Below, piece after piece: positions 1 to 9,229 of a stretch of 47,199 bases of DNA. Source of the DNA: a virus. Position 1 is the stretch's first letter, and every line of letters starts with the position of its first letter. A model generated the notes under the pieces. That model was not told where the DNA came from. It saw only the letters and a program-made list of their open reading frames with translations, and made no database searches. The position numbers and the translations under genes are program-made. The stretch is taken from IMG/VR virus record IMGVR_UViG_3300033146_002993, positions 1 to 47,199 of that record. The stretch is one strand, 5' to 3'.

Positions 1-126
1 AGAGAAGAACCATTTGATCTTAATGGATATATGACTTCTCATTTTCGTAGGGTTCTTGTTGAACTTAAATTACTTTCTGTTTATGGCAATCATACATTTA
101 AAAAATACAATGGAAAAAGACCATGA
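1..126 (+). CDS. C-terminal fragment of an unidentified protein
   Basis: Frame 1 is open from the window edge to a TGA at 124-126, giving 41 residues that end in NGKRP. The segment is rich in basic and hydrophobic residues (SHFRRVLVELKL) and looks like a real C-terminus, but the start lies outside the window and I do not recognise the family. Confidence 0.5.
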   Translation, partial: REEPFDLNGYMTSHFRRVLVELKLLSVYGNHTFKKYNGKRP

Positions 127-169
127 ATACTGAGATTTTATTAAATGGTCTGATTCTTCTGTAGAGGGC

Positions 170-283
170 ATGGTTGCCAGTTATGAGAAACGTAAAAAAA
201 TAAATGATGTATGTATTGAACAAGAAAAAACTAATGCTCTTGAAAAATTAACATCAAGAGAACGTAAATTGTTAGGATTATAA
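170..283 (+). CDS. Short ORF or broken gene remnant, 37 aa
   Basis: An ATG at 170 opens a charged, helical 37-residue product ending in ERKLLGL at a TAA (281-283). GAGGG sits only two bases before the ATG, too close for a normal ribosome site. The frame is open further upstream to a TGA at 131, and a third frame has an ATG at 123 that overlaps the previous stop but ends at 164. Either this is a small gene or the tail of a gene damaged by frameshifts. Confidence 0.3.
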   Translation: MVASYEKRKKINDVCIEQEKTNALEKLTSRERKLLGL

Positions 284-295
284 AAAAGGAGAAAA

Positions 296-607
296 ATGAA
301 ACGTATAATTATTACTTTAATGTTGGTTGTTAGTATGTGTTCAGTAGCTTTTGCTGGTGGAACTGAAACTGTAATGGTTCCTTCTGATTGTAAAACTATT
401 CAGAGTGCCACTTATTCTTCTGGTGGTGGTAAAAAAATCATTGTATATGCCAAGGTTCATTGTGTTATGAAAGATGGTACTGATGCTCTTTTCCTTGCGA
501 GTAAGGCAAGTGCTTCAGGAATGTTTGGTTTTGGTCGATTTACGTTGCCGGATAGAATTAATATTATTCGTTCTGACAGTTTAAAAAATAAAGCTGTATG
601 GAGATAA
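296..607 (+). CDS. Small secreted protein, 103 aa
   Basis: The first ~20 residues form a classic Sec signal peptide: MKR, a hydrophobic run (IIITLMLVVSMCSV), then AFA with cleavage likely after it. The mature part is about 83 residues with two cysteines that could pair after export (SDCKT and VHCVM). The start is supported by AAGGAG 6-7 bases upstream. No enzyme motif is visible and I do not recognise the family. It is the first of several exported proteins in this window. Confidence 0.65.
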   Translation: MKRIIITLMLVVSMCSVAFAGGTETVMVPSDCKTIQSATYSSGGGKKIIVYAKVHCVMKDGTDALFLASKASASGMFGFGRFTLPDRINIIRSDSLKNKAVWR

Positions 608-613
608 TTGATC

Positions 614-943
614 ATGGATGATAATACTATGAATAAAAAACTTCTGGAAATGTATAAGAATAATCCAGAATTTTTTTATAAGAAGATGATTGATACTCTT
701 ACTGAAATGAATCTTGAATATCAAATTGAAATATTTTTATTGTTAGAAGTTGTAATAAAAATTATTTCTGATGAAAAGTTTACTGAACAGGATGATATTT
801 CTGCTGGTATGCTTGTAGAAAAAATAATGAAAAATCATGATTTGAAGAATGTTGAAGAATTGATTAAAAAACGACAAATATCAATTGATGCTATGACAGT
901 AAGAACATTAGCTGGTTTGGTGCCATTAGGAGGGGTACAGTAA
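614..943 (+). CDS. Hypothetical acidic helical protein, 109 aa
   Basis: ATG 614 is preferred to a TTG at 608 because GGAGA (599-603) is then about 10 bases upstream. The product is mostly helical, acidic and lysine-rich with no recognised motif. It ends by a one-base overlap with the start of the YqeY-like gene, so the two are probably translated together. Confidence 0.55.
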   Translation: MDDNTMNKKLLEMYKNNPEFFYKKMIDTLTEMNLEYQIEIFLLLEVVIKIISDEKFTEQDDISAGMLVEKIMKNHDLKNVEELIKKRQISIDAMTVRTLAGLVPLGGVQ

Positions 944-1434
944 TGAGTAAAAAGAAAGTGTTGTTGTATGATCAAATAAAAGAAGATTTGAATATTTTCC
1001 GAAAAAATAGAGATCAAAAATCTCTTGATGCTTTGCGAGTAGTTCTTGGTGAATTGCAACGAAATCCTAATAAAGATTATTCGGATGAATCTGTAATGAA
1101 GCAAATAAAATCTATTCGGAAAATTACTCTCAAAAATTCAAAACCAGATTATTTGATAGTTTCTATAATTGATCATTATATACCTGAACCAGTTGCTACA
1201 CAAGAAATACGAGATTGGCTTTCTTCTAATGGTTATGACAAAGATAAAATTTTATCTTTACCAAAACCATTTATTTTGATCGGTATAGTTAAAAAATCAT
1301 TTGATGGTAGAGAAGTTGATGGTAATGTAATAAAAGATGTTATCGAAGAGATTTTGAATGATGTTGATGGTTTTGTGGAAGAAATCAAAAATATAGATAG
1401 TTATCTTGATGTAATGACAAGGAAAAATATTTAA
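943..1434 (+). CDS. GatB/YqeY-like protein
   Basis: A 163-aa protein whose N-terminal ~110 residues follow the YqeY pattern: an opening helix (DQIKEDLNIFRKNRD), an LDALRVVLGELQR helix, a spaced DESVMKQIKSI helix, and a YIPEPVATQEIRDWL segment matching the 'YLPEQLSEEEI' block of the family. YqeY resembles the tRNA-binding tail of GatB, but its own role is unsettled. It ends by overlapping the ATG of the glycosyltransferase gene (TAATG), indicating translational coupling. Confidence 0.55.
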   Translation: MSKKKVLLYDQIKEDLNIFRKNRDQKSLDALRVVLGELQRNPNKDYSDESVMKQIKSIRKITLKNSKPDYLIVSIIDHYIPEPVATQEIRDWLSSNGYDKDKILSLPKPFILIGIVKKSFDGREVDGNVIKDVIEEILNDVDGFVEEIKNIDSYLDVMTRKNI

Positions 1435-2411
1435 TGCCTGAAAATATTATTTTTAAGTTAAATCTTTCACCCGGAGATACAGTGGTTGCAACTTCTGCTA
1501 TTCGGGATTTACATTTAGCTTATCCTAATAAATTTAGAACAGGGTATAAAGGAACGGCATCATACTTGCTTAAATATAATCCATATATTTCTGATTTTGG
1601 TATAAGAGAAATGCGGACTATAAAAGAGATTCGATTACGATATCCTCTTATCGGAAAATCTAATAGATCATCATATCATTTTATTCATGGATTTAGAAAA
1701 CATTTAGAAAATGTTTTTGATTTGGATATTCCTGCTACTCAGATGAAAGGTGATATTTATATATCGGAAGACGAAAAAAACAACCCAATAATTGATGGTG
1801 ATTATTGGGTTGTTTTTGCTGGTGGTAAATATGATTTTACAGCTAAATGGTGGAATCCTTTATTTTATCAAGAAGTTGTGGATTATTTTAAAGGGAAAAT
1901 AAAATTTGTACAAACTGGATTAGATAAACATTTTCATCCTAAATTAAGTGGTGTTATTGATATGATAGGGAAATGTAAAGATCGGGATATAATAAATTTG
2001 ATATATCATTCAGTTGGCGTAATTACTCCTGTTTCTTTTGGGATGCATCTTGCTTCTGCTATACCAAGTAATAAGATGAAAAATAGAGCATGTGTTGTTA
2101 TTGCTGGTGGTCGAGAACCTGTACAATGGGAAATGTATCCATGGCATAAATTTCTTCATTCTGTTGGTACTATGAATTGTTGTGCTCATGGTGGTTGTTG
2201 GAAATCAAGATGTCAACAAGTAAATGATAATGATAAGAAAGATTTTAAACGTAATATATGTAAGTTTCCTGTAGAGATAATAACTGGCATGGACGATTGT
2301 AAATATAATCCATTACACATTCCAAAATGTATGTATGATATTAAACCATCTAATGTTATTCATGCGGTAGAATCTTGGTATAATGGAGGCGTATTGACAT
2401 ATGAGTTATGA
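1434..2411 (+). CDS. Glycosyltransferase family 9 (heptosyltransferase-like)
   Basis: A 325-aa protein starting with the GT9 signature (LSPGDTVVATSAIRDLHLAYP), followed by a typical two-domain layout with a later segment VITPVSFGMHLASA that corresponds to the nucleotide-sugar site (GxxHLA). Family members add heptose or other sugars to lipopolysaccharide cores. The C-terminal part carries a Cys-rich insert (NCCAHGGCWKSRCQQ) that could bind a metal. It overlaps the next gene by 11 bases. In a phage it most likely alters the host surface or a virion glycan; the substrate is unknown. Confidence 0.7.
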   Translation: MPENIIFKLNLSPGDTVVATSAIRDLHLAYPNKFRTGYKGTASYLLKYNPYISDFGIREMRTIKEIRLRYPLIGKSNRSSYHFIHGFRKHLENVFDLDIPATQMKGDIYISEDEKNNPIIDGDYWVVFAGGKYDFTAKWWNPLFYQEVVDYFKGKIKFVQTGLDKHFHPKLSGVIDMIGKCKDRDIINLIYHSVGVITPVSFGMHLASAIPSNKMKNRACVVIAGGREPVQWEMYPWHKFLHSVGTMNCCAHGGCWKSRCQQVNDNDKKDFKRNICKFPVEIITGMDDCKYNPLHIPKCMYDIKPSNVIHAVESWYNGGVLTYEL

Positions 2412-3213
2412 TATACAAATACGAGTTTCTTCATTAAAGAGGTCAGGGACTCATGCTATAATTAATTGGATTGCATCTCTATATAATCCAAGTAGAATTA
2501 TGTTTGTAAATGATCGTATGTTAGGTTATAATCCTCTTACAAAAATGCGAAATAAATTAATAATAGGTAAATCTGGTTATATGACTGATCCATTACCTTG
2601 TTTAAATAATATTAATAACTATAATCAAGATGTGTTAATTTTTAATAGAGAAGATGAATATCTTACTGATGTTAGAGATTCTTTATCGGCAAGACAACAA
2701 CATGAATGGTTTGGGACATATAATAAAATATATGATGTTATTATTTTAAGAGATGCTTTAAATTGTTTTGCTGGTAAATGGATTTTTGATAAAGAAAAAA
2801 TGCCTAATTATACACCAAATATTCATTCAAAAACTGGTAGATTAAAAATTGTAAGTATTTGGAAAGAATATGCGAAAGAAATAATGGGATTTTCTGATAT
2901 ATTACCTTTTAAAAAAATACCAATTAATTATAATTTATGGTGTATTAGTACTTTGTATAGAACTTTAGTTGCTGGTATGTTTTATGATATCGATAATGAG
3001 ATTGGAATTATAAATCAGGTTCCGGGATATGGATGGGGAAGTTCTTTTGATAGTAATAAATCCTTGCGTAAAGATTTAAAATGTGGTAATATTGATAAAC
3101 GAGTATTTATGACAAGATATAAACATTTTTATGGTGATTTATCTTTTCAACAATTTTATTTGGATGAGGAATTAATGGAATTGTCAAAAATATTATTTAA
3201 TATGGAGTATTGA
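2401..3213 (+). CDS. Sulfotransferase-like P-loop protein
   Basis: A 270-aa protein that starts with a beta strand followed by SSLKRSGTHAIINWI, the 5'-phosphosulfate-binding loop pattern of sulfotransferases (K/R-SGT-x3-W/L). A later VIILRDALNCFAGKW strand-helix is in the position of the 3'-phosphate motif. It overlaps the GT9 gene, so it may sulfate or otherwise modify the same surface sugar. The similarity is by motif only; a different P-loop transferase is possible. Confidence 0.5.
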   Translation: MSYDIQIRVSSLKRSGTHAIINWIASLYNPSRIMFVNDRMLGYNPLTKMRNKLIIGKSGYMTDPLPCLNNINNYNQDVLIFNREDEYLTDVRDSLSARQQHEWFGTYNKIYDVIILRDALNCFAGKWIFDKEKMPNYTPNIHSKTGRLKIVSIWKEYAKEIMGFSDILPFKKIPINYNLWCISTLYRTLVAGMFYDIDNEIGIINQVPGYGWGSSFDSNKSLRKDLKCGNIDKRVFMTRYKHFYGDLSFQQFYLDEELMELSKILFNMEY

Positions 3214-5756
3214 TGTACACTTTTGTTAGAAAACATGGCAATCAAATTTTCGTTCGAGAAACTGGTCAAAAAGTTAAACGTGTGAGTAAATATGATTTTG
3301 AGGTTTTTTTTGAGAAAGATAATGGAAGATTTAAATCTATTGATGGAAAAAATCTTGATATTATTACTCTTCCTACATTAAAACAAGCAAATAAATATGT
3401 TGATACTGCTATTAAAACTAAAGCAATGTCATTATATGGTGCTAAAAATTTTGGTTATTATTATATACGAGAACAATATAAAGGGCTTACTCCTGCGTTG
3501 GTAGAAGACCTTTACATTGCGAATATAGATATTGAAACTGGTCGGGATGAAAAAGGATATTCTGATCCTGAAGAGGCTCGTTGCCCGATTACTTCAATTA
3601 CACTTGAAGATATCAATACTAATTCGTATCGTATTTGGGGTTGGGGTGATGGTGTATATTCATTAAAGTTGAGTGAAATTGATGTTTCAAAACGATACGA
3701 ACATTTTAATAGTGAAGCTGAAATGTTGTTTGATTACATTTCATATATGAGTATAAATCATCCTGATATTATTACTGGTTGGAATAGTAATCAATACGAT
3801 ATTCCATATATTATAAATCGTGCTCATATTTTGTTTAATGATGCTCAATCTCTTATTGATAGTATGTCTCCATTTGGCCGAGTATATGATCGTCAGGTAA
3901 AGGATGATTGGGGAAATTATCATACTCATTATGATATTGTTGGTGTTTCTCTTCTTGATTATATGGATTTATTTAAAAAATTTACGTTCAAGACACCTGA
4001 AAATTATAAATTGGATACGATTGCTCATATGATTTTGGGAGATCGTAAATTGAGTTATGGTGAATATAAAAACTTACAGGATTTAAGAGATCGTAATTAT
4101 CAGAGGTTTATTGATTATAATATCAAAGATGTTATGATTGTTCATAGACTTGATGATAAATTGAAATTGTTTGATTTGGTTCTTTCGGTTGCTTATAAGG
4201 CAGGAATTAATTATACTGATGTAGTTTCGCCTGTTACAACATGGGACGTTCTTATTTATAATGTTTTGATGGATGAGGGGGTTGTTCCACCTATGACTAT
4301 GCGTGAAAGCTATGGTGGAAAATATATTGGAGCTTTTGTAAAAGAACCTATTCCCGGTAAATATAAATGGGTTGTATCATGTGATTTGAATTCACTTTAT
4401 CCTCATTTACAAATGGGATATAATATTTCACCAGAAAAACGTTTGACTGACGATGAATTGCCAGATGAGTTATATGAAATGAGATTACAATTAGGTGGTG
4501 CTGTTAATGGTATTCAAAAATTACTTAATGAAAATATAGATACTTCAGTTTTACAGAAATATAAAGTGTGTGTTACTCCAAATGGACAATTTTATAAAAC
4601 TGATGATGATGGTTTTATTCCTGTAATTTTAGAAAGATTATACAGTGAGCGTAAGGCTGTTAAACGGTCTATGCTTGATGATAAACAAAAAATGGAAGAT
4701 GATTCAGGTCTTGATTTAGGTAATCAAATTGCCGCTAAGAATACTCTTCAAATGGCTCTTAAAATTTTGATGAATTCCGAATATGGGGCCATGGCAAATC
4801 AATATTTTCGTTACTTTGATTTAAAGAATGCTGAAGCTGTAACTTCTTCAGGTCAATTGGCTATTTTATGGGTAGCAAAGCATCTTAACATTTTTTTGAA
4901 CAGAATAATTGGGAGTGATGATGTTGATTACATTATTGCTATTGATACTGATTCTGTTTATTTAAATCTTGAGGCTCTTGTTGATAAATTTGTTAAAGGT
5001 AATCCTGATACTGGTCGAATTGTTGATATTTTAGATGGATGGGCAAAAACTATATTAGAACCTGAAATTAACAGAATTTATGAAAATTTAGCAGAATATA
5101 CAAATGCTCATAAACAAAAAATGGTAATGGCAAGAGAGGTAATTGCTGATACTGGATTTTGGACAGGTAAAAAACGTTATGCTTTAAATGTTCATGATAG
5201 TGAGGGAGTACGTTTTGCTGAACCACATGCTAAAATTATGGGGTTGGAGTGTGTACGGTCTTCTACTCCTGAAATTGTGCGTGGTATGATTAAAGATTGT
5301 ATTGAGATTATTCTTCGTGATGATGAAGAAGTTTTTCAGCGATATATTTTTAAAGCAGAAAAAACATTTTATAATTCTGATTATGATATAATTACATTTC
5401 CAAGAGGGGTCAATAATATTGAGAAATGGAATGATAATGGTACTCCAAGAAAAAGTTGTCCTATTCATGTTCGTGGGGCAATTGTGTATAATAAATTTAT
5501 TGAAGACAATAATCTCGTAGAAGCAGAAAAGATTCATTCTGGTGATAAGATAAAATTTTGTTATCTAAAAACACCAAATATTTTTAAATCTCCTGTAATT
5601 TCTTATCCCCCCGGATTACCGGAAGAGGTGCATGTCGAAATTGAACAATACATTGATTATGGTAAACAATGGGAAGGAACATTTTATAAACCAATAAAAA
5701 TGTATGCTGATAATGTCGATTGGGAGACAGAAAAGCGATATACAGTTTTCGATTAA
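3213..5756 (+). CDS. 43: Family B DNA polymerase (T4 gp43-like)
   Basis: An 847-aa replicative polymerase with both active sites. Exonuclease: D106-I-E108 (Exo I), NQYD near 196 (Exo II), YNIKD (Exo III). Polymerase: D391-LNSLYP (motif A), K517-x3-NSEYG (motif B), D578-TDS (motif C) and GKKRYA downstream. Length is close to the 898 aa of T4 gp43. The ATG at 3213 overlaps the TGA of the preceding gene and has GGAG five bases upstream, so the TTG at 3210 is not the likely start. UvsX and helicase follow, as in a phage replisome operon. Confidence 0.95.
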   Translation: MYTFVRKHGNQIFVRETGQKVKRVSKYDFEVFFEKDNGRFKSIDGKNLDIITLPTLKQANKYVDTAIKTKAMSLYGAKNFGYYYIREQYKGLTPALVEDLYIANIDIETGRDEKGYSDPEEARCPITSITLEDINTNSYRIWGWGDGVYSLKLSEIDVSKRYEHFNSEAEMLFDYISYMSINHPDIITGWNSNQYDIPYIINRAHILFNDAQSLIDSMSPFGRVYDRQVKDDWGNYHTHYDIVGVSLLDYMDLFKKFTFKTPENYKLDTIAHMILGDRKLSYGEYKNLQDLRDRNYQRFIDYNIKDVMIVHRLDDKLKLFDLVLSVAYKAGINYTDVVSPVTTWDVLIYNVLMDEGVVPPMTMRESYGGKYIGAFVKEPIPGKYKWVVSCDLNSLYPHLQMGYNISPEKRLTDDELPDELYEMRLQLGGAVNGIQKLLNENIDTSVLQKYKVCVTPNGQFYKTDDDGFIPVILERLYSERKAVKRSMLDDKQKMEDDSGLDLGNQIAAKNTLQMALKILMNSEYGAMANQYFRYFDLKNAEAVTSSGQLAILWVAKHLNIFLNRIIGSDDVDYIIAIDTDSVYLNLEALVDKFVKGNPDTGRIVDILDGWAKTILEPEINRIYENLAEYTNAHKQKMVMAREVIADTGFWTGKKRYALNVHDSEGVRFAEPHAKIMGLECVRSSTPEIVRGMIKDCIEIILRDDEEVFQRYIFKAEKTFYNSDYDIITFPRGVNNIEKWNDNGTPRKSCPIHVRGAIVYNKFIEDNNLVEAEKIHSGDKIKFCYLKTPNIFKSPVISYPPGLPEEVHVEIEQYIDYGKQWEGTFYKPIKMYADNVDWETEKRYTVFD

Positions 5757-5765
5757 GGAGAAAAA

Positions 5766-6857
5766 ATGGCAGGAAGTAAGATTTTAAAAGGATTGATTAA
5801 GAAAATTAATAATCCATATGCAACAATAGCAATTGATGGTATTATTGGTGGTGATATCAAAAGTTATGTAAGTTCTGGTAGTTATATTTTAAATGCTTTG
5901 TTGTCTGGTAGTATATTTAGAGGTTTTGCTGGTGGTAAAGTAACGGCTCTTGCTGGAAAAAAAGGATCGGGCAAAACATTTATTTTATTCAAAACGGTAC
6001 AAGAGTTTCTTGATAGTGATCCTAATAATTTGTTTATCCTTTTTGAATCAGAAGGTGCTGTTACACAAAATATGCTTCGAGAACGTGGTGTAGATATGGA
6101 ACGTGTTCTTTGCGCTCCAATTATGACTGTTGAAGATTTGCGTAATCAGGCAATTGTTATTCTTGATCAATTTAAAGAAATGAAGGATAGACCAAATATC
6201 TTGATTGGTCTTGATTCTCTTGGTATGCTTTCTACCGAATTTGAGATTAAAACAGCAACAGAAAATACCAATAAAGCTGATATGGGTAAACGGGCGCAAT
6301 TGATTAAATCAGTTTTTCGTACTATTACATTGAGACTTGGTATTATGGACATACCAATGATTATCACTAACCATACTTATTCTACCATGGATGCTTATAG
6401 TGCTGATCAAATGGGTGGTGGTACAGGTCTTGAATTTGCGGCTTCAACAATTATTTTTCTTGGTAAATCTGGTGAAAAAGATACTATCAAAGGTAAAAAA
6501 GTTTTGGTTGGAAATATTGTTAAATGTACAGTTCATAAGGGACGTTTAACAGTAGAAGGTTCAAAGGGTGATGTTTTGATTAATTTCAAAACTGGTCTTA
6601 ACAAATATTATGGTCTTCTTGATCTTGCGCTTGAATATAAGTTGATGTATCGTTCTGGATCAAATTATTATCTTGGAAAAAAGAAAAATGATGAAAAACT
6701 TGTTGCTAAAAGTAAAAAAGAAGTGTATAATGATGCAAATAATATATTTAACGATTTGATGCTCAAAGCGTTAGATGAATTTGCTGGTGAAAAATATAAA
6801 TACGGTTCTGCTCTTGCTGATGAAGAAGAGGTAGAAAAACAAACTTTGGAGGCATAA
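5766..6857 (+). CDS. uvsX: UvsX-like RecA-family recombinase
   Basis: A 363-aa strand-exchange ATPase. Walker A is GKKGSGKT at residues 64-71, Walker B is LIGLDSLG with D150, and the L2-type region has QMGGGTGLEF. UvsX coats single-stranded DNA and drives recombination-dependent replication. AAGGAGAAAAA precedes the ATG. The C-terminus is acidic (ADEEEVEKQTLEA) as in RecA-type proteins. It lies between polymerase and helicase, matching T4-type order. Confidence 0.93.
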   Translation: MAGSKILKGLIKKINNPYATIAIDGIIGGDIKSYVSSGSYILNALLSGSIFRGFAGGKVTALAGKKGSGKTFILFKTVQEFLDSDPNNLFILFESEGAVTQNMLRERGVDMERVLCAPIMTVEDLRNQAIVILDQFKEMKDRPNILIGLDSLGMLSTEFEIKTATENTNKADMGKRAQLIKSVFRTITLRLGIMDIPMIITNHTYSTMDAYSADQMGGGTGLEFAASTIIFLGKSGEKDTIKGKKVLVGNIVKCTVHKGRLTVEGSKGDVLINFKTGLNKYYGLLDLALEYKLMYRSGSNYYLGKKKNDEKLVAKSKKEVYNDANNIFNDLMLKALDEFAGEKYKYGSALADEEEVEKQTLEA

Positions 6858-7123
6858 TGTCAGATTATCAAAAAAAAGAAGTTGATTTTAATACAGAAAA
6901 TGTTATTACTATTCGAGATGGTAAATGGGCTGGTGTTCAATATATAATCCGAAATATTAAATGTATTGATCCGACTCCTGAAGGAAATTGTATTTCATTT
7001 GAATATGATCTTATATCAGATTTGGGTAATGATCGAAATGAATTTGAATTGTGGTTTCATAATTATATTCAGAAATTTTTGAATGAAATTATGAGAGAAT
7101 ATATTAATAAGGATACTGATTAA
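6857..7123 (+). CDS. Small protein between uvsX and helicase, 88 aa
   Basis: Overlaps the uvsX stop by one base (TAATG) and runs into the helicase start the same way, so the three are one translation unit. The product has a beta-rich first half and an amphipathic C-terminal helix (FNEIMREYI-type). Its position matches that of gene 40 in T4, but I see no sequence reason to name it so. Confidence 0.6.
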   Translation: MSDYQKKEVDFNTENVITIRDGKWAGVQYIIRNIKCIDPTPEGNCISFEYDLISDLGNDRNEFELWFHNYIQKFLNEIMREYINKDTD

Positions 7124-8595
7124 TGGCGGTTCTTCAAAGAAATGAAGAAATAATTCTAAACCAATTAATCCATAATTCTGAATATTTTAGAAAAGTTGTT
7201 CCTCACCTTAAAGATGATTATTTTGATGATCGGGTGGAAAGCATACTTTTTGGTGTAATAAAAAAACATGTTGAAAAATATAATTCGTTACCGACTCCTG
7301 ATATAATATCAGTAATGGTTAATCAGATTGATGGTATTGCTGAAGATGATATTTCTACTATCAATCTATATATCAATGAGTTGTTGACAACACCTTCTGA
7401 TTCTGAATACAATTATACATGGCTTTTGGATTTAACAGAAAGATTTTGTAAAGAAAAAGCTATGTATAATGCCGTTCTTGAATCAATGGGCATTATCAAT
7501 GGAGATGACAAGAAACGGACTGTTGAAGGTATCCCGGATATAATGAAAGAGGCTTTAAAAGTCTCTTTTGATGAAAGTATCGGTCTTGATTATGATGATG
7601 CTGAAGAAAGGTGGCGGTTACAGCATGAAGAAGTTAATAAAATTCCTTTTGATATTGAAGCATTAAATATCATTACTAAAGGGGGTTTGGCAAATAAAAC
7701 ACTGAATTGTATTCTTGCTGGAACGGGTGTTGGTAAAACTATCTTCATGTGTCATTATGCGGCAAGTTCAATTGCTCAAGGGAAAAAAGTTTTATACATT
7801 ACTCTTGAAATGTCAGAAGAGAAAATTGCTGGTCGTATTGATGCAAACTTGATGAATATTGATTTAGATGATGTTGAAAAATTATCTAAAAAGGATTTTA
7901 TCAGTCGGTTCAAAAAGGTTTTAAATTTTGGTGGTTTTTTAGGAAAATTCTTCAAAAAAAGAAAACTTGGCAAACTGATTATAAAAGAGTATCCTACAAG
8001 TGGGGCAAATGTTACTCATTTTAGGAATCTGATTGATGAACTAAATATTAAGAAAGATTTTGTACCTGATGTAATTATAATTGATTATTTGAATATTTGT
8101 TTATCTTCAAGAGTAAATGCGTCTGTTGGATCATATACTTTTATCAAATCAATTGCTGAAGAATTGCGTGGATTAGGGGTTGAATATGATGTTCCAATTT
8201 TAACTGGTACACAAACAAATCGTGGTGGTTTTGATAGTTCTGATGTAGAAATGGCGGATACTGCTGAAAGTTTTGGCCTTCCTCATACTCTTGATCTTTA
8301 TTTGGCTATTATGTCAAATGATGAATTAGAACAAATGGGTAGAGTTTTAGCAAAACAATTGAAGAATAGATATTCTGATGTTGCTAAAAATAGATATTTT
8401 ACTATAGGACTTGATAAACCTAAAATGAGATTCTATCATATAGATGATTGGAATGCTGGTGTTAGTGAAGAAAGTAAGGAAGAAATGCCAAATCTTCCTA
8501 AAGAGGATATTCCATTATTTGATCAATCAACAGATAATAGAATGGTAAATGAAACTTATGTTAATAAGAAAAAATTTAGTGGGGTACAATTTTGA
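7123..8595 (+). CDS. 41: Replicative DNA helicase (DnaB/gp41-like)
   Basis: A 490-aa hexameric-type helicase. The N-terminal ~150 residues are a helical DnaB-N-like domain. The RecA-like motor has Walker A GTGVGKT at about 200-206, an LEMSEEKIAGR segment (motif H1a), and Walker B VIIIDYLN. QTNRGG (motif H3-like) and a C-terminal basic strand follow. It would unwind the fork for the polymerase and recruit the primase encoded at 20.6 kb. Confidence 0.92.
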   Translation: MAVLQRNEEIILNQLIHNSEYFRKVVPHLKDDYFDDRVESILFGVIKKHVEKYNSLPTPDIISVMVNQIDGIAEDDISTINLYINELLTTPSDSEYNYTWLLDLTERFCKEKAMYNAVLESMGIINGDDKKRTVEGIPDIMKEALKVSFDESIGLDYDDAEERWRLQHEEVNKIPFDIEALNIITKGGLANKTLNCILAGTGVGKTIFMCHYAASSIAQGKKVLYITLEMSEEKIAGRIDANLMNIDLDDVEKLSKKDFISRFKKVLNFGGFLGKFFKKRKLGKLIIKEYPTSGANVTHFRNLIDELNIKKDFVPDVIIIDYLNICLSSRVNASVGSYTFIKSIAEELRGLGVEYDVPILTGTQTNRGGFDSSDVEMADTAESFGLPHTLDLYLAIMSNDELEQMGRVLAKQLKNRYSDVAKNRYFTIGLDKPKMRFYHIDDWNAGVSEESKEEMPNLPKEDIPLFDQSTDNRMVNETYVNKKKFSGVQF

Positions 8596-8810
8596 TAATT
8601 CCAATAAAAAAAGAATATAAGTTGCCTGAAGTGCAATCTGATCTTACGCATGATGGTATAGTTTTGATGACAAAAAATATTAGTGCTAATTTTTTTTGTT
8701 ATAATAAACGAAAAATGAATAATGATGAAGTTAATGAATGTGTCAAATGGTTTATTGATTACATGAATATTGAAAATGATCTTGATGTGGAGTGGAATCA
8801 AACATCATGA
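8592..8810 (+). CDS. Hypothetical protein with TTG start, 72 aa
   Basis: The reading frame has a TTG at 8592 overlapping the helicase stop (TTGA), with AGTGGGG upstream as the likely ribosome site. The product has a basic N-terminus, two cysteines and an acidic C-terminal helix. Its stop overlaps the ATG of the lipoprotein gene (ATGA). I do not recognise it. Confidence 0.5.
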   Translation: MIIPIKKEYKLPEVQSDLTHDGIVLMTKNISANFFCYNKRKMNNDEVNECVKWFIDYMNIENDLDVEWNQTS

Positions 8811-9229
8811 AAAAAATAAAAATAGTTAAAGTTTTTACTTGCTTTTTATTATTATCTATGTTATTATTAAACGGATGTTCAGATAAGACGATAACTTTAT
8901 CTGAAGGATATGATTTTACTTCTTTTGGTAGTGGTATGGAAATATATACTGAACTTGTTGATCATACTATGAAATTGAGTGTTATAAATCGAAATAGTGG
9001 TTTCTATCAGATTTGGCTCGTTCATAAATATAATAGTAGGATAAAAAAGGGGAATGAAAAACAATTAGTTTATGAAGGTTCAAACTATAGTTATAATGTC
9101 AACATTATAATTCCTCAAGATAAAAATAAAGAAAAAATGGAACATGTTTTTATCATACGAATACTCAATAAAAACGGTGATCTTTTGTATAAGACACCGA
9201 TATTAAATCTTAAAGAACAGGAGAAGTAA
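8807..9229 (+). CDS. Putative lipoprotein, 140 aa
   Basis: The ATG at 8807 overlaps the previous stop and has GTGGAGTGG upstream; an in-frame start at 8792 is less likely. The N-terminus is basic (MKKIKIVK), then hydrophobic, ending in the lipobox LLNGC with the cysteine at about residue 24, so it should be lipidated and anchored in the envelope. The mature part looks beta-rich (tyrosine and serine-rich strands). It opens a run of five exported proteins. Confidence 0.7.
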   Translation: MKKIKIVKVFTCFLLLSMLLLNGCSDKTITLSEGYDFTSFGSGMEIYTELVDHTMKLSVINRNSGFYQIWLVHKYNSRIKKGNEKQLVYEGSNYSYNVNIIIPQDKNKEKMEHVFIIRILNKNGDLLYKTPILNLKEQEK

